Below, piece by piece: positions 21,173 to 32,851 of a stretch of 64,000 nt of DNA. The stretch comes from Tillandsia leiboldiana. Its lineage: Eukaryota; Streptophyta; Magnoliopsida; Poales; Bromeliaceae. The stretch covers positions 16,357,164 to 16,421,163 of the forward strand of contig CM055074.1 of the NCBI GenBank assembly GCA_029204045.2, given 5' to 3'. The notes beneath the pieces were generated by a model. It worked only from the letters and a program-made list of their open reading frames with translations. It had not been told where the DNA came from and made no database searches. Each line of letters opens with the position of its first letter. Position 1 is the first letter of the stretch. Both the position numbers and the translations under genes were made by a program.

Positions 21173-22268
21173 ATGATTCTTGGTTGCATTTTAGTGCTCA
21201 TCACAGCGATGGTAGGAACACGAGCAACAAATAAGCTCAAAAGAGCGAAGAAAAATCAGGATGAAGGAGAGTACATCTCTCTAGATAAATCTGATTCCGA
21301 GACAGAATCAGTAGATTGGGACGAGCTTATGGAAGAAACCGTAGCAACTGCTGGATCAAAAGGGAAAGCCCCGCATACTGCATCGACTGCATCAAAGGGG
21401 AAAGCCCCCGCAGCTTCTACAAAGGCGAAAACACCGCCTACTGCCGAGAAAGGAAAAGCTCCTGTGAAACTCTTGTCTATGAAGAGAAAGACGGTTGCTA
21501 CAATAAAAGGTAGAGTACGAGGGATAGAAATCAGCGAGCCACCTCTAGAGAACATAGTTCAAGTAGACAGCGAAAGGATCAAAGACTTTGAGAAGAGGGA
21601 ATGCATTGGTGAGCGACATGTAAATGTCAAAGCCCTCAAGGAACGTTCAAAAGTGTTCGGTACACTTTTTGAACAAGCGGGACTTGCGCCAATTTGCAAC
21701 TTCCCGGAGACATCTGGATATTGTCTTCATCTGGTGAGGACATTCTATCAATGTGCTACAAACCTAGTGGATCTTGAGGACGGAACTAAAGAATTTCACA
21801 CAACGGTCCGAAATGTCAAACTAAAAATAACGCCTCAAGTAATTGGAGAAGTGTTAGGAATGAATGCCCGAATTGATGGGATTCATTACTTGAAAGGGCA
21901 CGTAATGACTAACACAACCTGGAGAACGGTTGTGGATGGGATATGTTTGCCGGACACTCGATCTGCAGGAAATTCGGTATTGTCCAAAGAGCTTTGTCTA
22001 GAATACCGATTTCTAAATTTTATCGTTTGCTACAACATCTTGCCAAACATGCAAACGAAGGTGCTTCGATGGGATAGAATGCTATTTCTCTATCTCCTTG
22101 GAAATCCCACTGCCGCCTTGGGATCGAACTTCAATGTTCCTTATCTGATCTGGTCGCGGATGGCGAGATATGTGGAGAGTGCATATCCGACGGAGCGACT
22201 TCCATTCCCAATGATAATCATGCGCATCTTTAGGAAATTCAACGTCGATACTGGATTGTCGGCGTACA
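21173..22268 (+). pseudogene. ORF2 of copia 2, N-terminal part (interrupted)
   Basis: Homologue of the copia 1 ORF2: hydrophobic N-terminus (ILGCILVLITAMVGT), low-complexity KGKAP-rich linker, and the PF20167-like core (ERHVNVKALKERSKVFGTLF, LPNMQTKVLRWDRMLFLYL, NVPYLIWSRMARYVE). The frame is open until it is broken after about residue 365 by the gypsy insertion at 22269. The remaining coding sequence resumes at 32512, in frame once the insertion and one copy of the 5-bp duplication are ignored, so the gene was intact when the insertion happened. Confidence 0.85.
22264..22268. repeat. target-site duplication GTACA (left)
   Basis: GTACA immediately before the LTR start TGTCACG; repeated at 32507-32511 after the other LTR. 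Five-base duplications are the signature of gypsy integrases and prove a single intact insertion. Confidence 0.95.
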
Positions 22269-23129
22269 TGTCACGCCCCAGGGGATTAATTTAGTGGAAA
22301 CGGATTACAAAAGGTATGTATTTATTTTTTTTTGAAAACCTTCTTCCCCGGCGCGTGCCCAGATCCGCCGCATATACAGGATCACTCTACAAACGGACAG
22401 AGTCTCCCCTGTATATGCACGGCGTCGCGGTTTGTACAATGTTCAATAACGAGTAGACATTCAATCACAACAATCCAACCATACAACCATTCACAATATG
22501 CTGAATAAACTCACGGCCGATTAGTTTGAAAGGATAAAACCCATAGTTGTTGAAACGGTGCCCACCCGGCACCCATATTTTGGAAACCCTTTTTCGATAG
22601 CAACATAAACTCAGGGGTTTGGAAAACAGTGCCCACACGACACTTGGGTTTTGAAATCCATTTTCGCAAACCATAAATCCACAAGGTTTTGAAAACGGTG
22701 CCCACACGACACCCGAGTTTTGAAATAGTAGTTTTCGCAATCTGTTCTTTTATTTGCTATTTTATTTTCCAAAGCGGCCCACAGAGATGTAAAGAAAACT
22801 AAACAATTCATTTGTCACCGTACCGACATCCACACCGACCCCACGAGGGTATCGAGAACCATCCACAGTCTACAAATAATAAATGGAATGCGAAAGTTAG
22901 AGGTAAAGTACTGCTCCGGTCTCCTGGGACCCAAAACCTCTAGCCGCGGCCTCACCGTCGCCTAACTCTCCCCCCTGTAGGACCCTGTCGCAAAGTGGGA
23001 AGTCAGCGACTAAACAAAAGTGATAATAGTAAAGCAGGTAAAGAAAACGTCCAACCGTAGTCTATCCGGAGCAACCACCCTCGCAAGGGAAGAGTAAAAT
23101 CAAACACCTGTAAACCTGCAATACCCGAT

Positions 23130-23278
23130 CCCGTCGGACAACTAAACCGACGGATCGCACCGCGCCCAAGTCGGACAACTAAACCGAATGTGTCGCACCG
23201 CTCCCACGTCGGACAACTAAACCGACGGGTCGCACCGCTCCCACGTTGGACAACTAAACCGACGGGTCGCACCGCTCA
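23130..23278. repeat. 37-bp tandem repeat in LTR, 4 units
   Basis: Four units built on CCCACGTCGGACAACTAAAC followed by CGACGGGTCGCACCGCT. The same array is at 29171-29318 in the partner LTR, so it predates the insertion. Confidence 0.9.
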
Positions 23279-23429
23279 CACCTTGGCGCATCCAAGCCCC
23301 ACAACTAAAGAGGCCCCACGCCGTCATGTGGGTATACACGGGTCATCGACCACTTTTCCGGAAAAGCGCAACCTTTGCGGTGGCCAAACCGCGGGTGCGC
23401 GTGTTGCAGCCGAGCATAGTAACCGTGAA

Positions 23430-23650
23430 CAATATATATATGTGCATGTATGCGAACCATGTGAGACAATATATATATATCAATGTATGAGAACCGTATG
23501 AAATAGCATATACAAATCCGTGCATGAGAACCATATGAAACATATATATTCACAACATACACCTATCCATGCATGAGAACCATATGAAACATATATATTC
23601 ACAACATACACCTATCCACGCATGAGAACCATATGAAACAATATGTATAT
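23430..23650. repeat. about 48-bp AT-rich tandem repeat in LTR
   Basis: Repeats of GCATGAGAACCATATGAAAC followed by ATATATATTCACAACATACA; the last units are nearly identical. Present again at 29470-29690. Confidence 0.85.
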
Positions 23651-26470
23651 CTAATCATAAGAACCGTACAGCCATAACGAATAATTGATGCCTCCCTACC
23701 ATGTTTAACCCAAGTACACATAAGGTTGACCCCGTCCAACATGATAGAACTAAATGCTAAGACTTAAGAATAAAAACCCACCTCGATGTAGGCCGATCCC
23801 GAACTCCCGCTAGACACTGGGAGGCTGGTGCTGAACTGCTGGGACCTGAACAGTAACTGAAGTCAGAAACAGACCCACTCATACCCATCCCGGCAACACT
23901 ACAGCAATACAACGCTAACACGGGGTAACTTAGCCGATTTACGGAACAAGATCCCATTCCCGCTCATCGAGAGCCTACGGGACTCTAACAAAATGCCCAG
24001 TAGGTGTGAAAACACTGTCTAAAGACAGCTGTCGTGGCCAACTTATAATTTGATCCATGACAAATCTTAACCTTGCCTAAAAACACTAAGTTGATTACTT
24101 GTTTTGACCCGTTCTCGCAATCCGGGAAACCAAATACAGCACTGTAAGTTCTATCGCGTCCGTTTCGACGAGCCAAAGCTCGTGCTCACAGGCTTGGGCT
24201 GGCACAGGTCCCGAGGGCAAAGTTGGCCCAATAAAACTAAGTCCCCAAAACCTAACTTAGCCAACCAACCTTACAACTCGATCTAACCAACAATTAGCAT
24301 GAGCATCATGTACAGAGGAGTGAACAAGGTCGAGGGCTCACCTGAAACTTGCCGGGAACTGGCCGGAGAGATCGCCGGAGCAACACCCCAAAAACAGCTA
24401 GGAGCTCGGTTTGCCCAAGGTTCAATGCAACCCTGCTCTGACTGCAACAAGGGGGAGCACCAGTTAGAGATAGGTCTCAGAAGCAGTTTGGTCCATGCTG
24501 GGTCAAGCGCCGGCGGCCGGAGGCGGCGGCAGCCGGAGACAAAGCCCGATTTGGACATTTCGGGTGCAATGTTAGAACTCAGTTACAGGGGTCTCTCGGC
24601 CCAAAGTAAAATGCTGGGAAACTCAGAACAGGTATTTAGATCCTACCTGGGTAGATGGCCGGAGCCCAGAGGCGTCGGCGGCGGCCGGAGCTCAACCTCG
24701 GGTTGCTCTAATGGTGCAACAACAGAGGTAAGAAACTACACGTTAGAACCTTCATGCAAAGGTTTGGGAAGCTCCCTATGATCAAGAAGAACACAACTGG
24801 ACAGCTTACCGGCGGCGGGAAACGCCGGTGGTGCGCGGCGGCGGAGCTCGGCCAAGCTCGGGGCTCTAATGGCGGATTCCGGCCGGCGGCTTTTGAGCCG
24901 ATGCAACTTGGACCAAAAGCCTTCCCTTGGCCCTACGATGCTTGCTGAGGTGGTGGCCGGCGACGGGAGTGAGCGGCGGCGCCGGACGGCGAAGATCGGC
25001 GAAGGTGCGAAATAGCCCGATTCTAGGGCTCAACTGTTCGACTCGGATCCCAGCCCGATCTTCACCAAACTTCCAGGGAAGCTTGCAGATGTCGAGAAGA
25101 TCAGTCTCAACGGTATGATCTTGAATCCAACGGTTGGACGAAGCTCGAGCACGAACTTAGCCGAAGATGGACTTCCGGCAAGAAGGTGCTCCCGCCGGCA
25201 GCCGGGACGACGGCGACGGCTCAAACTTCACAGGTAAGGTCCACTCGACGTCAGGAACACAAAGCTTGGGTCCATGGGCCAAATAAAAACAATAAGTCCC
25301 AACAACTCACCTCGCCGGAAAGTTGGAAGATGAAGGGTGTCTCCCGCGGCGGCGCTCGGCGGCGGCTGGCACCAGTTTCACCACAGCTCGGTTGCGGCTG
25401 CCCGGGGAACTCCACAGGCAGGGACTTGATGACCTAGGACCCTCCCGAGCACCTTCCTCTCCAAGACACCCGAGATCAAGATGGTTTCTTGATCCCTCTT
25501 CTCCGGCGACGGGGTGGCGGCGGCCGGTGCGGGGCTCCCGTGGAGTGTGGCAGAGAGGGGAGTGGTTGTTGAGGATGCGGCTAGGGCAGAGGGCATTAGG
25601 GTTTCTTGAAAACCCACCTCGTATGCATGTGTATATAAATATAGGTTTAGGCAATCTTGCATTTTAGCCCCTCACAGCCCAGCATTTCCATCCCAGTCCT
25701 TCACAGTACAATTTCCTCACATCCCAGTCCTTTTCCGACGGGTGGCACGCAAAACGAGGCAAGAAGTATAGGGTTTACTGTGCAAAAAGCCGCATTTTCA
25801 CCGTATTTCATGCTTTTCGAGGCGTTCTGGTCGTCGAAACGAAAAATGGACTTCGCCACGACGTCCGGCTCGGCGAAACCTATCAGGTAGCGATTTTTGT
25901 TTTTCGACGAAAATGCCCGGATAAATTCTCGGTCCATCAATACTGTACAGAAATACAGTATAACCCGCTTTTCGAGACTCTAGGGCCGTCAAACAGAAAT
26001 TCCGTCAACACCATTGCGTCCAGATCGTCGAAACCGATCGAAACGACTACCTGGATCTCTATGTTCAGAATCCGAACAGTGAATTGGTCAGCGTTTCACT
26101 CAAAGGAAAACCCGAAATTGGGGTTACTGTTCATCTACAGTAATTCACTTAAGTGACCCTGTGCGCAGACCACTGATACATTGGTCGCGATATTCGCCCG
26201 CTTCTTCACTGATTTCTGGAAGATCTGACCGTGAGATTGAAAAGTGCTGAATATGAATTTCGCTCAGTTCGACGATACAATCACAACGGTCATCTCGGAT
26301 TTCCAAGATTACGTCCGGATTAGAAGATAGCCTTTTTGTCTCGTAAATAGTGCAACTTGCACACTGGCGATTGACCAAATAGGTCAACGTAGGTCTTTTG
26401 AATTCAAAACCAACTCAAATTTTACTTTTAATCTATTTATTAAAAAGATAAGATATTTCGAATTGCTACA

Positions 26471-26554
26471 TCACTTACAACTTAAAAGAAGTTTCGTCCC
26501 CGAAACTTACAACTAAAATAAAAAAAAAAAACTAGAATCGTTTACTCATACTAC
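26471..26554 (-). other. 3' leader and polypurine region of the gag-only gypsy
   Basis: Sequence next to the 3' LTR. On the minus strand it includes GGGGACGAAACTTCTTTTAA, the conserved gypsy 3' leader, with an A-rich run at about 26518-26530. No coding. Confidence 0.65.
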
Positions 26555-26690
26555 TAGGTTTGGATTTTGGACAGTGAAATGGCCAACGACCGATCAAGAG
26601 GGGACCGAAAACAGGGGTTACCATTCACTTTACTATTCACTTAAGTCGTGGGTCCCATTAGTTTTCTTGCTGATTTCCGGACGATCCGTC
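26555..26690 (-). repeat. captured LTR fragment at the end of gag
   Basis: About 135 bp aligned by eye with 1065-1205 of the gypsy A LTR (shared GGTTAC, ATTCACTTAAGTCGTGGG, CTGATTTC) but lying inside the internal region. The last 20 or so residues of the gag reading frame are read from it. This marks the deletion junction that removed protease and pol. Confidence 0.65.
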
Positions 26691-28087
26691 TCTTGGCGGG
26701 TCACCGAGAAAACTCGCCCGCCAGGTTGTGGCTGTCTATCCTCCTCTCGCCCTGGTGCAGGGGGTCTAGAAGTCGACCCCACAGGAGTTTTCCCCCGCTC
26801 CGACAGCTGTGGCGAGGGTGTAGAAGCTGCGGAGGACGCGGATTCCCAGGCTAAGGGGCAGTTGCGGCGAAAGTGCCCCTGTTTGCCGCATCGGAAGCAA
26901 TGGTCACCCCTTTGGGGGCAATCTCCCACTCGGTGCCCTCCCCCACATATAACACAAGGCCTGTCTCCCGTCCTCGGCCCTCCTGCCGGTGCACTCCGAG
27001 ATCCCGACTGTGGCCTCCACCGCTTGGGGGGTCGGCTTCCACTAGAAGAGCCTCCCCCGGAGTACTGCTGCTGTCGCTTCCTTTCTTCATGGTGCGCCGG
27101 GCCCTCCCTCCTGGCGCGCGTAACCGCGAACCCGCACTCCACCACCGTGGCCCTGTCGACCACCTTCTAAAAATTGTGCAAATCGGCCGCTTGCACCACT
27201 TCGAAAATATCACTCCGCAATCCGTCGACGAAAAGTTGCGCCTTGTGGGACTCGTCCCTTATAACGAAAGGGACGCAGTTGGCCAGTCGTACAAATTCGC
27301 GCTGATAAGCCATCACTGTCTTACTGCCCTGCTGAATGTGGTTCAGGTCGTCTTCCAACTTCTTTTTAACGCTGCTTGTGAAGAAAGCTCCAAACAGCTC
27401 CTGTTTGAACGCTGTCCATGACGGAAGTACGGCGACGCCCTTTGTGGGATCAGGGCGTACTGTCTTCCACCATAAGCGGGCGTTCCCCTCCAGGAAGTGA
27501 ACCGCCAGGGGAACCCGCTCGCCATCCTCCATGAGTAAGTCCTCGAATAACTTCTCCATCGATCCCACCCACTTCTCGACGACCCAGGGATCAGTCGTCT
27601 CCCCGTCGAACGTGGGTGGGTCGTACTTCTTAAAGTCGGCCAGGTTGGCCCGCATGCGGTCCCGCTCAGTCAGCGGAACTGACCCCTCTCCCGTGGCGGC
27701 GGCAGCCACAGAAGGGAAAGGGGTGACCACGGTCTCCCCCGAGGCACCCCTGTCGGTGCTTCCCGGCGCCGGTCCCGCAGTTGCTGTCACGGTTACCGCC
27801 GCTGGTGTCGTCGTCTGGGGTGGAGGTAACTCGTCTGCGGCAGTCGCTGTAGGGGCCACTCCTGCGCTGACCCCCGTCGTCGGCGCGCCTTGCCCCTGCG
27901 GAGGGGCGGTGGCGACCGTCACCGTCGCGGCCGGTTGTTGCTGCGTCAACTGACGCACGTGAGACGTGAGAGTCACCAGCTACCCCGCCATGTCCCTCAG
28001 TTGTTGTCGCAGGAGCTGGTTCTCTGCGGCCGCCGACGTCGTCGCGTCTGCCCCTGCATCCGCGGCCGATGATCTAGTACGGGCCAT
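26633..28087 (-). pseudogene. gag: gag of the gag-only gypsy, two in-frame stops
   Basis: Minus-strand Gag starting at ATG 28087 (MARTRSSAADAGADATTSAA), about 485 codons. After a Pro/Ala/Thr-rich N-terminus comes the capsid-type retrotransposon gag domain (VEKWVGSMEKLFEDLLM, HFLEGNARLWWKTVRPD, FKQELFGAFFTSSVKKKLEDDL, MAYQREFVRLANCVPFV). An arginine-rich linker and two zinc knuckles follow, CVICGGGHRVGDC and CFRCGKQGHFRRNC. The frame is interrupted by amber codons at 27980-27982 and 27167-27169, both consistent with CAG to TAG changes. The C-terminus runs into a captured LTR fragment. Gag forms the virus-like particle and packages element RNA; this copy would need suppression or Gag supplied by another copy. 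Confidence 0.88.
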
Positions 28088-28289
28088 TGCTGTACACAAA
28101 AGCATAAGTCAGCTCTAGACTCCACTAACAAACAACGAACCACCTGTCGAGAGAAGAGGACTCGGACTCGTTTTCCCCCCCCTCGATCACTCGCGTCCTA
28201 CTCTCCTACGACCTATCCATTCCATTCCTTTGTAGTTAAGTGGGGTATTTCTGTGGACGTCGGCACCACTTGTTGTGATTGAAAGCAAG

Positions 28290-28301
28290 GCTCTGATACC
28301 A
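28290..28301 (-). other. primer-binding site of the gag-only gypsy
   Basis: The minus strand reads TGGTATCAGAGC, 12 of 12 to the tRNA-iMet complement, with the 8-nt spacer GATTAAGA to the LTR at 28310. Confidence 0.93.
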
Positions 28302-28309
28302 TCTTAATC

Positions 28310-31300
28310 TGTCACGCCCCGGGGGATTAATTTAGCGGAAACGGATTACAAAAGGTATGTATTTATTTTTTTTTGAAAACCTTCTTCCCCGGCGCGTGCC
28401 CAGATCCGCCACATATACAGGATCACTCTACAAACGGACAGAGTCTCCCCTGTATATGCACGGCGTCGCAGTTTGTACAATGTTCAATAACGAGAAGACA
28501 TTCAATCACAACAATCCAACCATACAACCATTCACAATATGCTGAATAAACTCACGGCCGATTAGTTTGAAAGGATAAAACCCATAGTTGTTGAAACGGC
28601 GCCCACCCGGTACCCATATTTTGGAAACCCTTTTTCGAAAGCAACATAAACTCAGGGGTTTGGAAAACAGTGCCCACACGACACTTGGGTTTTGAAATCC
28701 ATTTTCGCAAACCATAAATCCACAAGGTTTTCAAAACGGTGCCCACACGGCACCCGAGTTTTGAAATAGTAGTTTTCGCAATCTGTTCTTTTATTTGCTA
28801 TTTTATTTTCCAAAGCGGCCCACAGAGATGTAAAGAAAACTAAACAATTCATTTGTCACCGTACCGACATCCACACCGACCCCACGAGGGTATCGAGAAC
28901 CATCCACAGTCTACAAATAATAAATGGAATGCGAAAGTTAGAGGTAAAGTACTGCTCCGGTCTCCTGGGACCCAAAACCTCTAGCCGCGGCCTCACCGTC
29001 GCCTAACTCTTCCCCCTGTAGGACCCTGTCGCAAAGTGGGAAGTCAGCGATTAAACAAAAGTGATAATAGTAAAGCAGGTAAAGAAAACGTCCAACCGTA
29101 GTCTATCCGGAGCAACCACCCTCGCAAGGGAAGAGTAAAATCAAACACCTGTAAACCTGCAATACCCGATCCCGTCGGACAACTAAACCGACGGATCGCA
29201 CCGCGCCCAAGTCGGACAACTAAACCGAATGGGTCACACCGCTCCCACGTCGGACAACTAAACCGACGGGTCGCACCGCTCCCACGTCGGACAACTAAAC
29301 CGACGGGTCGCACCGCTCACACCTTGGCGCATCCAAGCCCCACAACTAAAGAGGCCCCACGCCGTCCTGTGGGTATACACGGGTCATCGACCACTTTTTC
29401 GGAAAAGCGCACCCTTTGCGGTGGCCAAACCGCGGGTGCGCGTGTTGCAGCCGAGCATAGTAATCGTGAACAATATATATATGTGCATGTATGCGAACCA
29501 TGTGAGACAATATATATATATCAATGTATGAGAACCGTATGAAATAGCATATACATATCCGTGCATGAGAACCATATGAAACATATATATTCACAACATA
29601 CACCTATCCATGCATGAGAACCATATGAAACATATATATTCACAACATACACCTATCCACGCATGAGAACCATATGAAACAATATGTATATCTAATCATA
29701 AGAACCGTACAGCCATAACGAATAATTGCTGCCTCCCTACCATGTTTAACCCAAGTACACATAAGGTTGACCCCGTCCAACATGATAGAACTAAATGCTA
29801 AGACTTAAGAATAAAAACCCACCTCGATGTAGGCCGATCCCGAACTCCCGCTAGACACTGGGAGGCTGGTGCTGAACTGCTGGGACCTGAACAGTAACTG
29901 AAGTCAGAAACAGACCCACTCATACCGATCCCGGCAACACTACAGCAATACAACGCTAACACGGGGTAACTTAGCCGATTTACGGAACAAGATCCCATTC
30001 CCGCTCAACGAGAGCCTACGGGACTCTAACAAAATGCCCAGTAGGTGTGAAAACACTGTCTAAAGACAGCTGTCGTGTCCAACTTATAATTTGATCCATG
30101 ACAAATCTTAACCTTGCCTAAAAACACTAAGTTGATTACTTGTTTTGACCCGTTCTCGCAATCCGGGAAACCAAATACAGCACTGTAAGTTCTATCGCGT
30201 CCGTTTCGACGAGCCAAAGCTCGTGCTCACAGGCTTGGGCTGGCACAGGTCCCGAGGGCAAAGTTGGCCCAATAAAACTAAGTCCCCAAAACCTAACTTA
30301 GCCAACCAACCTTACAACTCGATCTAACCAAAATTAGCATGAGCATCATGTACAGAGGAGTGAACAAGGTCGAGGGCTCACCTGAAACTTGCCGGGAACT
30401 GGCCGGAGAGATCGCCGGAGCAACACCCCAAAAACAGCTAGGAGCTCGGTTTGCCCAAGGTTCAATGCAACCCTGCTCTGACTGCAACAAGGGGGAGCAC
30501 CAGTTAGAGATAGGTCTCAGAAGCAGTTTGGTCCATGCTGGGTCAAGCGCCGGCGGCCGGAGGCGGCGGCAGCCGGAGACAAAGCCCGATTTGGACATTT
30601 CGGGTGCAATGTTAGAACTCAGTTACAGGGGTCTCTCGGCCCAAAGTAAAATGCTGGGAAACTCAGAACAGGTATTTAGATCCTACCTGGGTAGATGGCC
30701 GGAGCCCAGAGGCGTCGGCGGCGGCCGGAGCTCAACCTCGGGTTGCTCTAATGGTGCAACAACAGTGGTAAGAAACTACACGTTAGAACCTTCATGTAAA
30801 GGTTTGGGAAGCTTCCTATGATCAAGAAGAACACAACTGGACAGCTTACCAGCGGCGGGAAACGCCGGTGGCGCGCGGCGGCGGAGCTCGGCCAAGCTCG
30901 GGGCTCTAATGGCGGATTCCGGCCGGCGGCTTTTGAGCCGATGCAACTTGGACCAAAAGCCTTCCCTTGGCCCTACGATGCTTGCTGAGGTGGTGGCCGG
31001 CGACGGGGGTGAGCGGCGGCGCCGGACGGCGAAGATCGGCGAAGGTGCGAAATAGCCCGATTCTAGGGCTCAACCGTTCGACTAGGATCCCAGCCCGATC
31101 TTCACCAAACTTCCAGGGAAGCTTGCAGATGTCGAGAAGATCAGTCTCAACGGTATGATCTTGAATCCAACGGTTGGACGAAGCTCGAGCACGAACTTAG
31201 CCGAAGATGGACTTCCGGCAAGAAGGTGCTCCCGCCGGCAGCCGGGACGACGGCGACGGCTCAAACTTCACAGGTAAGGTCCACTCTACGTCAGGAACAC

Positions 31301-32506
31301 AAAGCTTGGGTCCATGGGCCAAATAAAAACAATAAGTTCCAACAACTCACCTCGCCGGAAAGTTGGAAGATGAAGGGTGTCTCCCGCGGCGGCGCTCGGC
31401 GGCGGCTGGCACCAGTTTCACCACAGCTCGGTTGCGGCTGCCCGGGGAACTCCACAGGCAGGGACTTGATGACCTAGGACCCTCCCGAGCACCTTCCTCT
31501 CCAAGACACCCGAGATCAAGATGGTTTCTTGATCCCTCTTCTCCGGCGACGGGGTGGCGGCGGCCGGTGCGGGGCTCCCGTGGAGTGTGGCAGAGAGGGG
31601 AGTGGTTGTTGAGGATGCGGCTAGGGCAGAGGGCATTAGGGTTTCTTGAAAACCCACCTCGTATGCATGTGTATATAAATATAGGTTTAGGCAATCTTGC
31701 ATTTTAGCCCCTCACAGCCCAGCATTTCCATCCCAGTCCTTCACAGTATAATTTCCTCACATCCCAGTCCTTTTCCGACGGGTGGCACGCAAAACGAGGC
31801 AAGAAGTATAGGGTTCACTGTGCAAAAAGCCACATTTTCACCGTATTTCACGCTTTTCGAGGCGTTCTGTTCGTCGAAACGAAAAATGGACTTCGCCACG
31901 ACGTCCGGCTCGGCGAAACCTATCAGGTAGCGATTTTTGTTTTTCGACGAAAATGCCCGGATAAATTCTCGGTCCATCAATACTGTACAGAAATACAGTA
32001 TAACCCGCTTTTCGAGACTCTAGGGCCGTCAAACAGAAACTCCGTCAACACCATTGCGTCCAGATCGTCGAAACCGATCGAAACGACTACCTGGATCTCT
32101 ATGTTCGGAATCCGAACAGTGAATTGGTCAGCGTTTCACTCAAAGGAAAACCCGAAATTGGGGTTACTGTTCATCTACAGTAATTCACTTAAGTGACCCT
32201 GTGCGCAGACCACTGATACATTGGTCGCGACATTCGCCCGCTTCTTCACTGATTTCTGGAAGATCTGACCGTGAGATTGAAAAGTGCTGAATATGAATTT
32301 CGCTCAGTTGGACGATACAATATGGTCATCTCGGATTTCCAAGATTACGTCCGGATTAGAAGATAGCCTTTTTGTCTCGTAAATAGTGCAACTTGCACAC
32401 TGGCGATTGACCAAATAGGTCAACGTAGGTCTTTTGAATTCAAAACCAACTCAAATTTTACTTTTAATCTATTTATTAAAAAGATAAGATATTTCGAATT
32501 GCTACA
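28310..32506 (-). repeat. LTR of the gag-only gypsy (5' LTR in element sense)
   Basis: Partner of 22269-26470 with the same internal repeats (37-bp array 29171-29318; AT-rich array 29470-29690). It differs by roughly one base per hundred plus a small deletion near 32322. Element transcription would start here toward lower coordinates. Confidence 0.93.
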
Positions 32507-32511
32507 GTACA
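32507..32511. repeat. target-site duplication GTACA (right)
   Basis: Second copy of GTACA, between the LTR end GCTACA and the resumed ORF2 coding sequence. Confidence 0.95.
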
Positions 32512-32851
32512 TGCACAGCTTGGGAACCATCAATGACTCTACCATTGTGAAGTCACTCTCGACCAAACCGGATGAGACCCCAACACCGCCGAGGAGCAAG
32601 AGACCCATAGCATCAGCTTCAGCACCACTAGGAGCAGCAGCAGCAACTTCAACATCAGAGGATGATGCCTCTGTCACATTGATCTACAAAGAACAACAAC
32701 GACTCTCGTCGGAGCAAGAGAGAATGTCTAATGAGTTCATCAAGATGACTACAGACATAGCTGAATTGAAGAAAAAACACAAATCTCTTGCCAAGTTGGT
32801 CAAGAAGATTTTCCAAAAACTTGGTTGCAGCAGCTCCGAGGACTCTGACTG
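32512..32851 (+). pseudogene. ORF2 of copia 2, C-terminal part
   Basis: Continues ORF2 after the gypsy insertion: HSLGTINDSTIVKSLSTKPD, a proline/serine-rich stretch, then the coiled-coil tail (YKEQQRLSSEQERMSNEF ... KKIFQKLGCSSSEDSD) and TGA. It corresponds to residues about 358-475 of the copia 1 protein. The tail motif KKIFQKLGC and the acidic end are kept in both copies. Confidence 0.9.

Larger units (their letters stand above)
22269..26470 (-). repeat. LTR of the gag-only gypsy (3' LTR in element sense)
   Basis: Element-sense ends TGTAGCAATTCG and CCTGGGGCGTGACA (the CCCCAG here is CCCCGG in the partner LTR). Inside are a 37-bp tandem repeat (23130-23278), a roughly 48-bp repeat of CATGAGAACCATATGAAAC (23430-23650) and GC-rich blocks. 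A TATA-like TATATAAATATAGG lies near 25631-25645. ORFs such as 24299-24781 recur in the other LTR only because the LTRs are duplicates. Confidence 0.93.
22269..32506 (-). mobile_element. gag-only giant-LTR gypsy element (TR-GAG-like), complete
   Basis: Complete 10,238-bp element in minus orientation: LTRs 22269-26470 (4202 bp) and 28310-32506 (4197 bp), internal region only 1839 bp, tRNA-iMet primer site, 5-bp target duplication GTACA. The internal region encodes gag only; no protease, RT, RNase H or integrase motif is present. This is the structure of plant TR-GAG non-autonomous retrotransposons. The LTRs differ at about 40-50 sites by my eye count (near 1%), mostly C/T and G/A, so the insertion is young and is the latest event in this half of the window. 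Enzymes must have come from a relative. Confidence 0.93.

Noticed and set aside
23130..23280. Regular spaced repeats resembling a CRISPR array
   Set aside because: The units are contiguous tandem copies without unique spacers, inside a plant retrotransposon LTR.
24299..24781. 160-codon ORF repeated at 30339-30821
   Set aside because: It recurs only because the two LTRs of one young element are duplicates; that gives no evidence of selection, and no domain is recognised.
25323..25667. 114-115-codon ORFs on both strands, repeated at 31363-31707
   Set aside because: Same LTR duplication effect. Both strands are open over the same bases, typical of GC-rich non-coding sequence.
28290..28301. tRNA gene suggested by tRNA-iMet-like sequences at several places
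   Set aside because: Only 12 nt match the tRNA 3' end and they sit beside LTR ends, so they are primer-binding sites, not tRNA genes.
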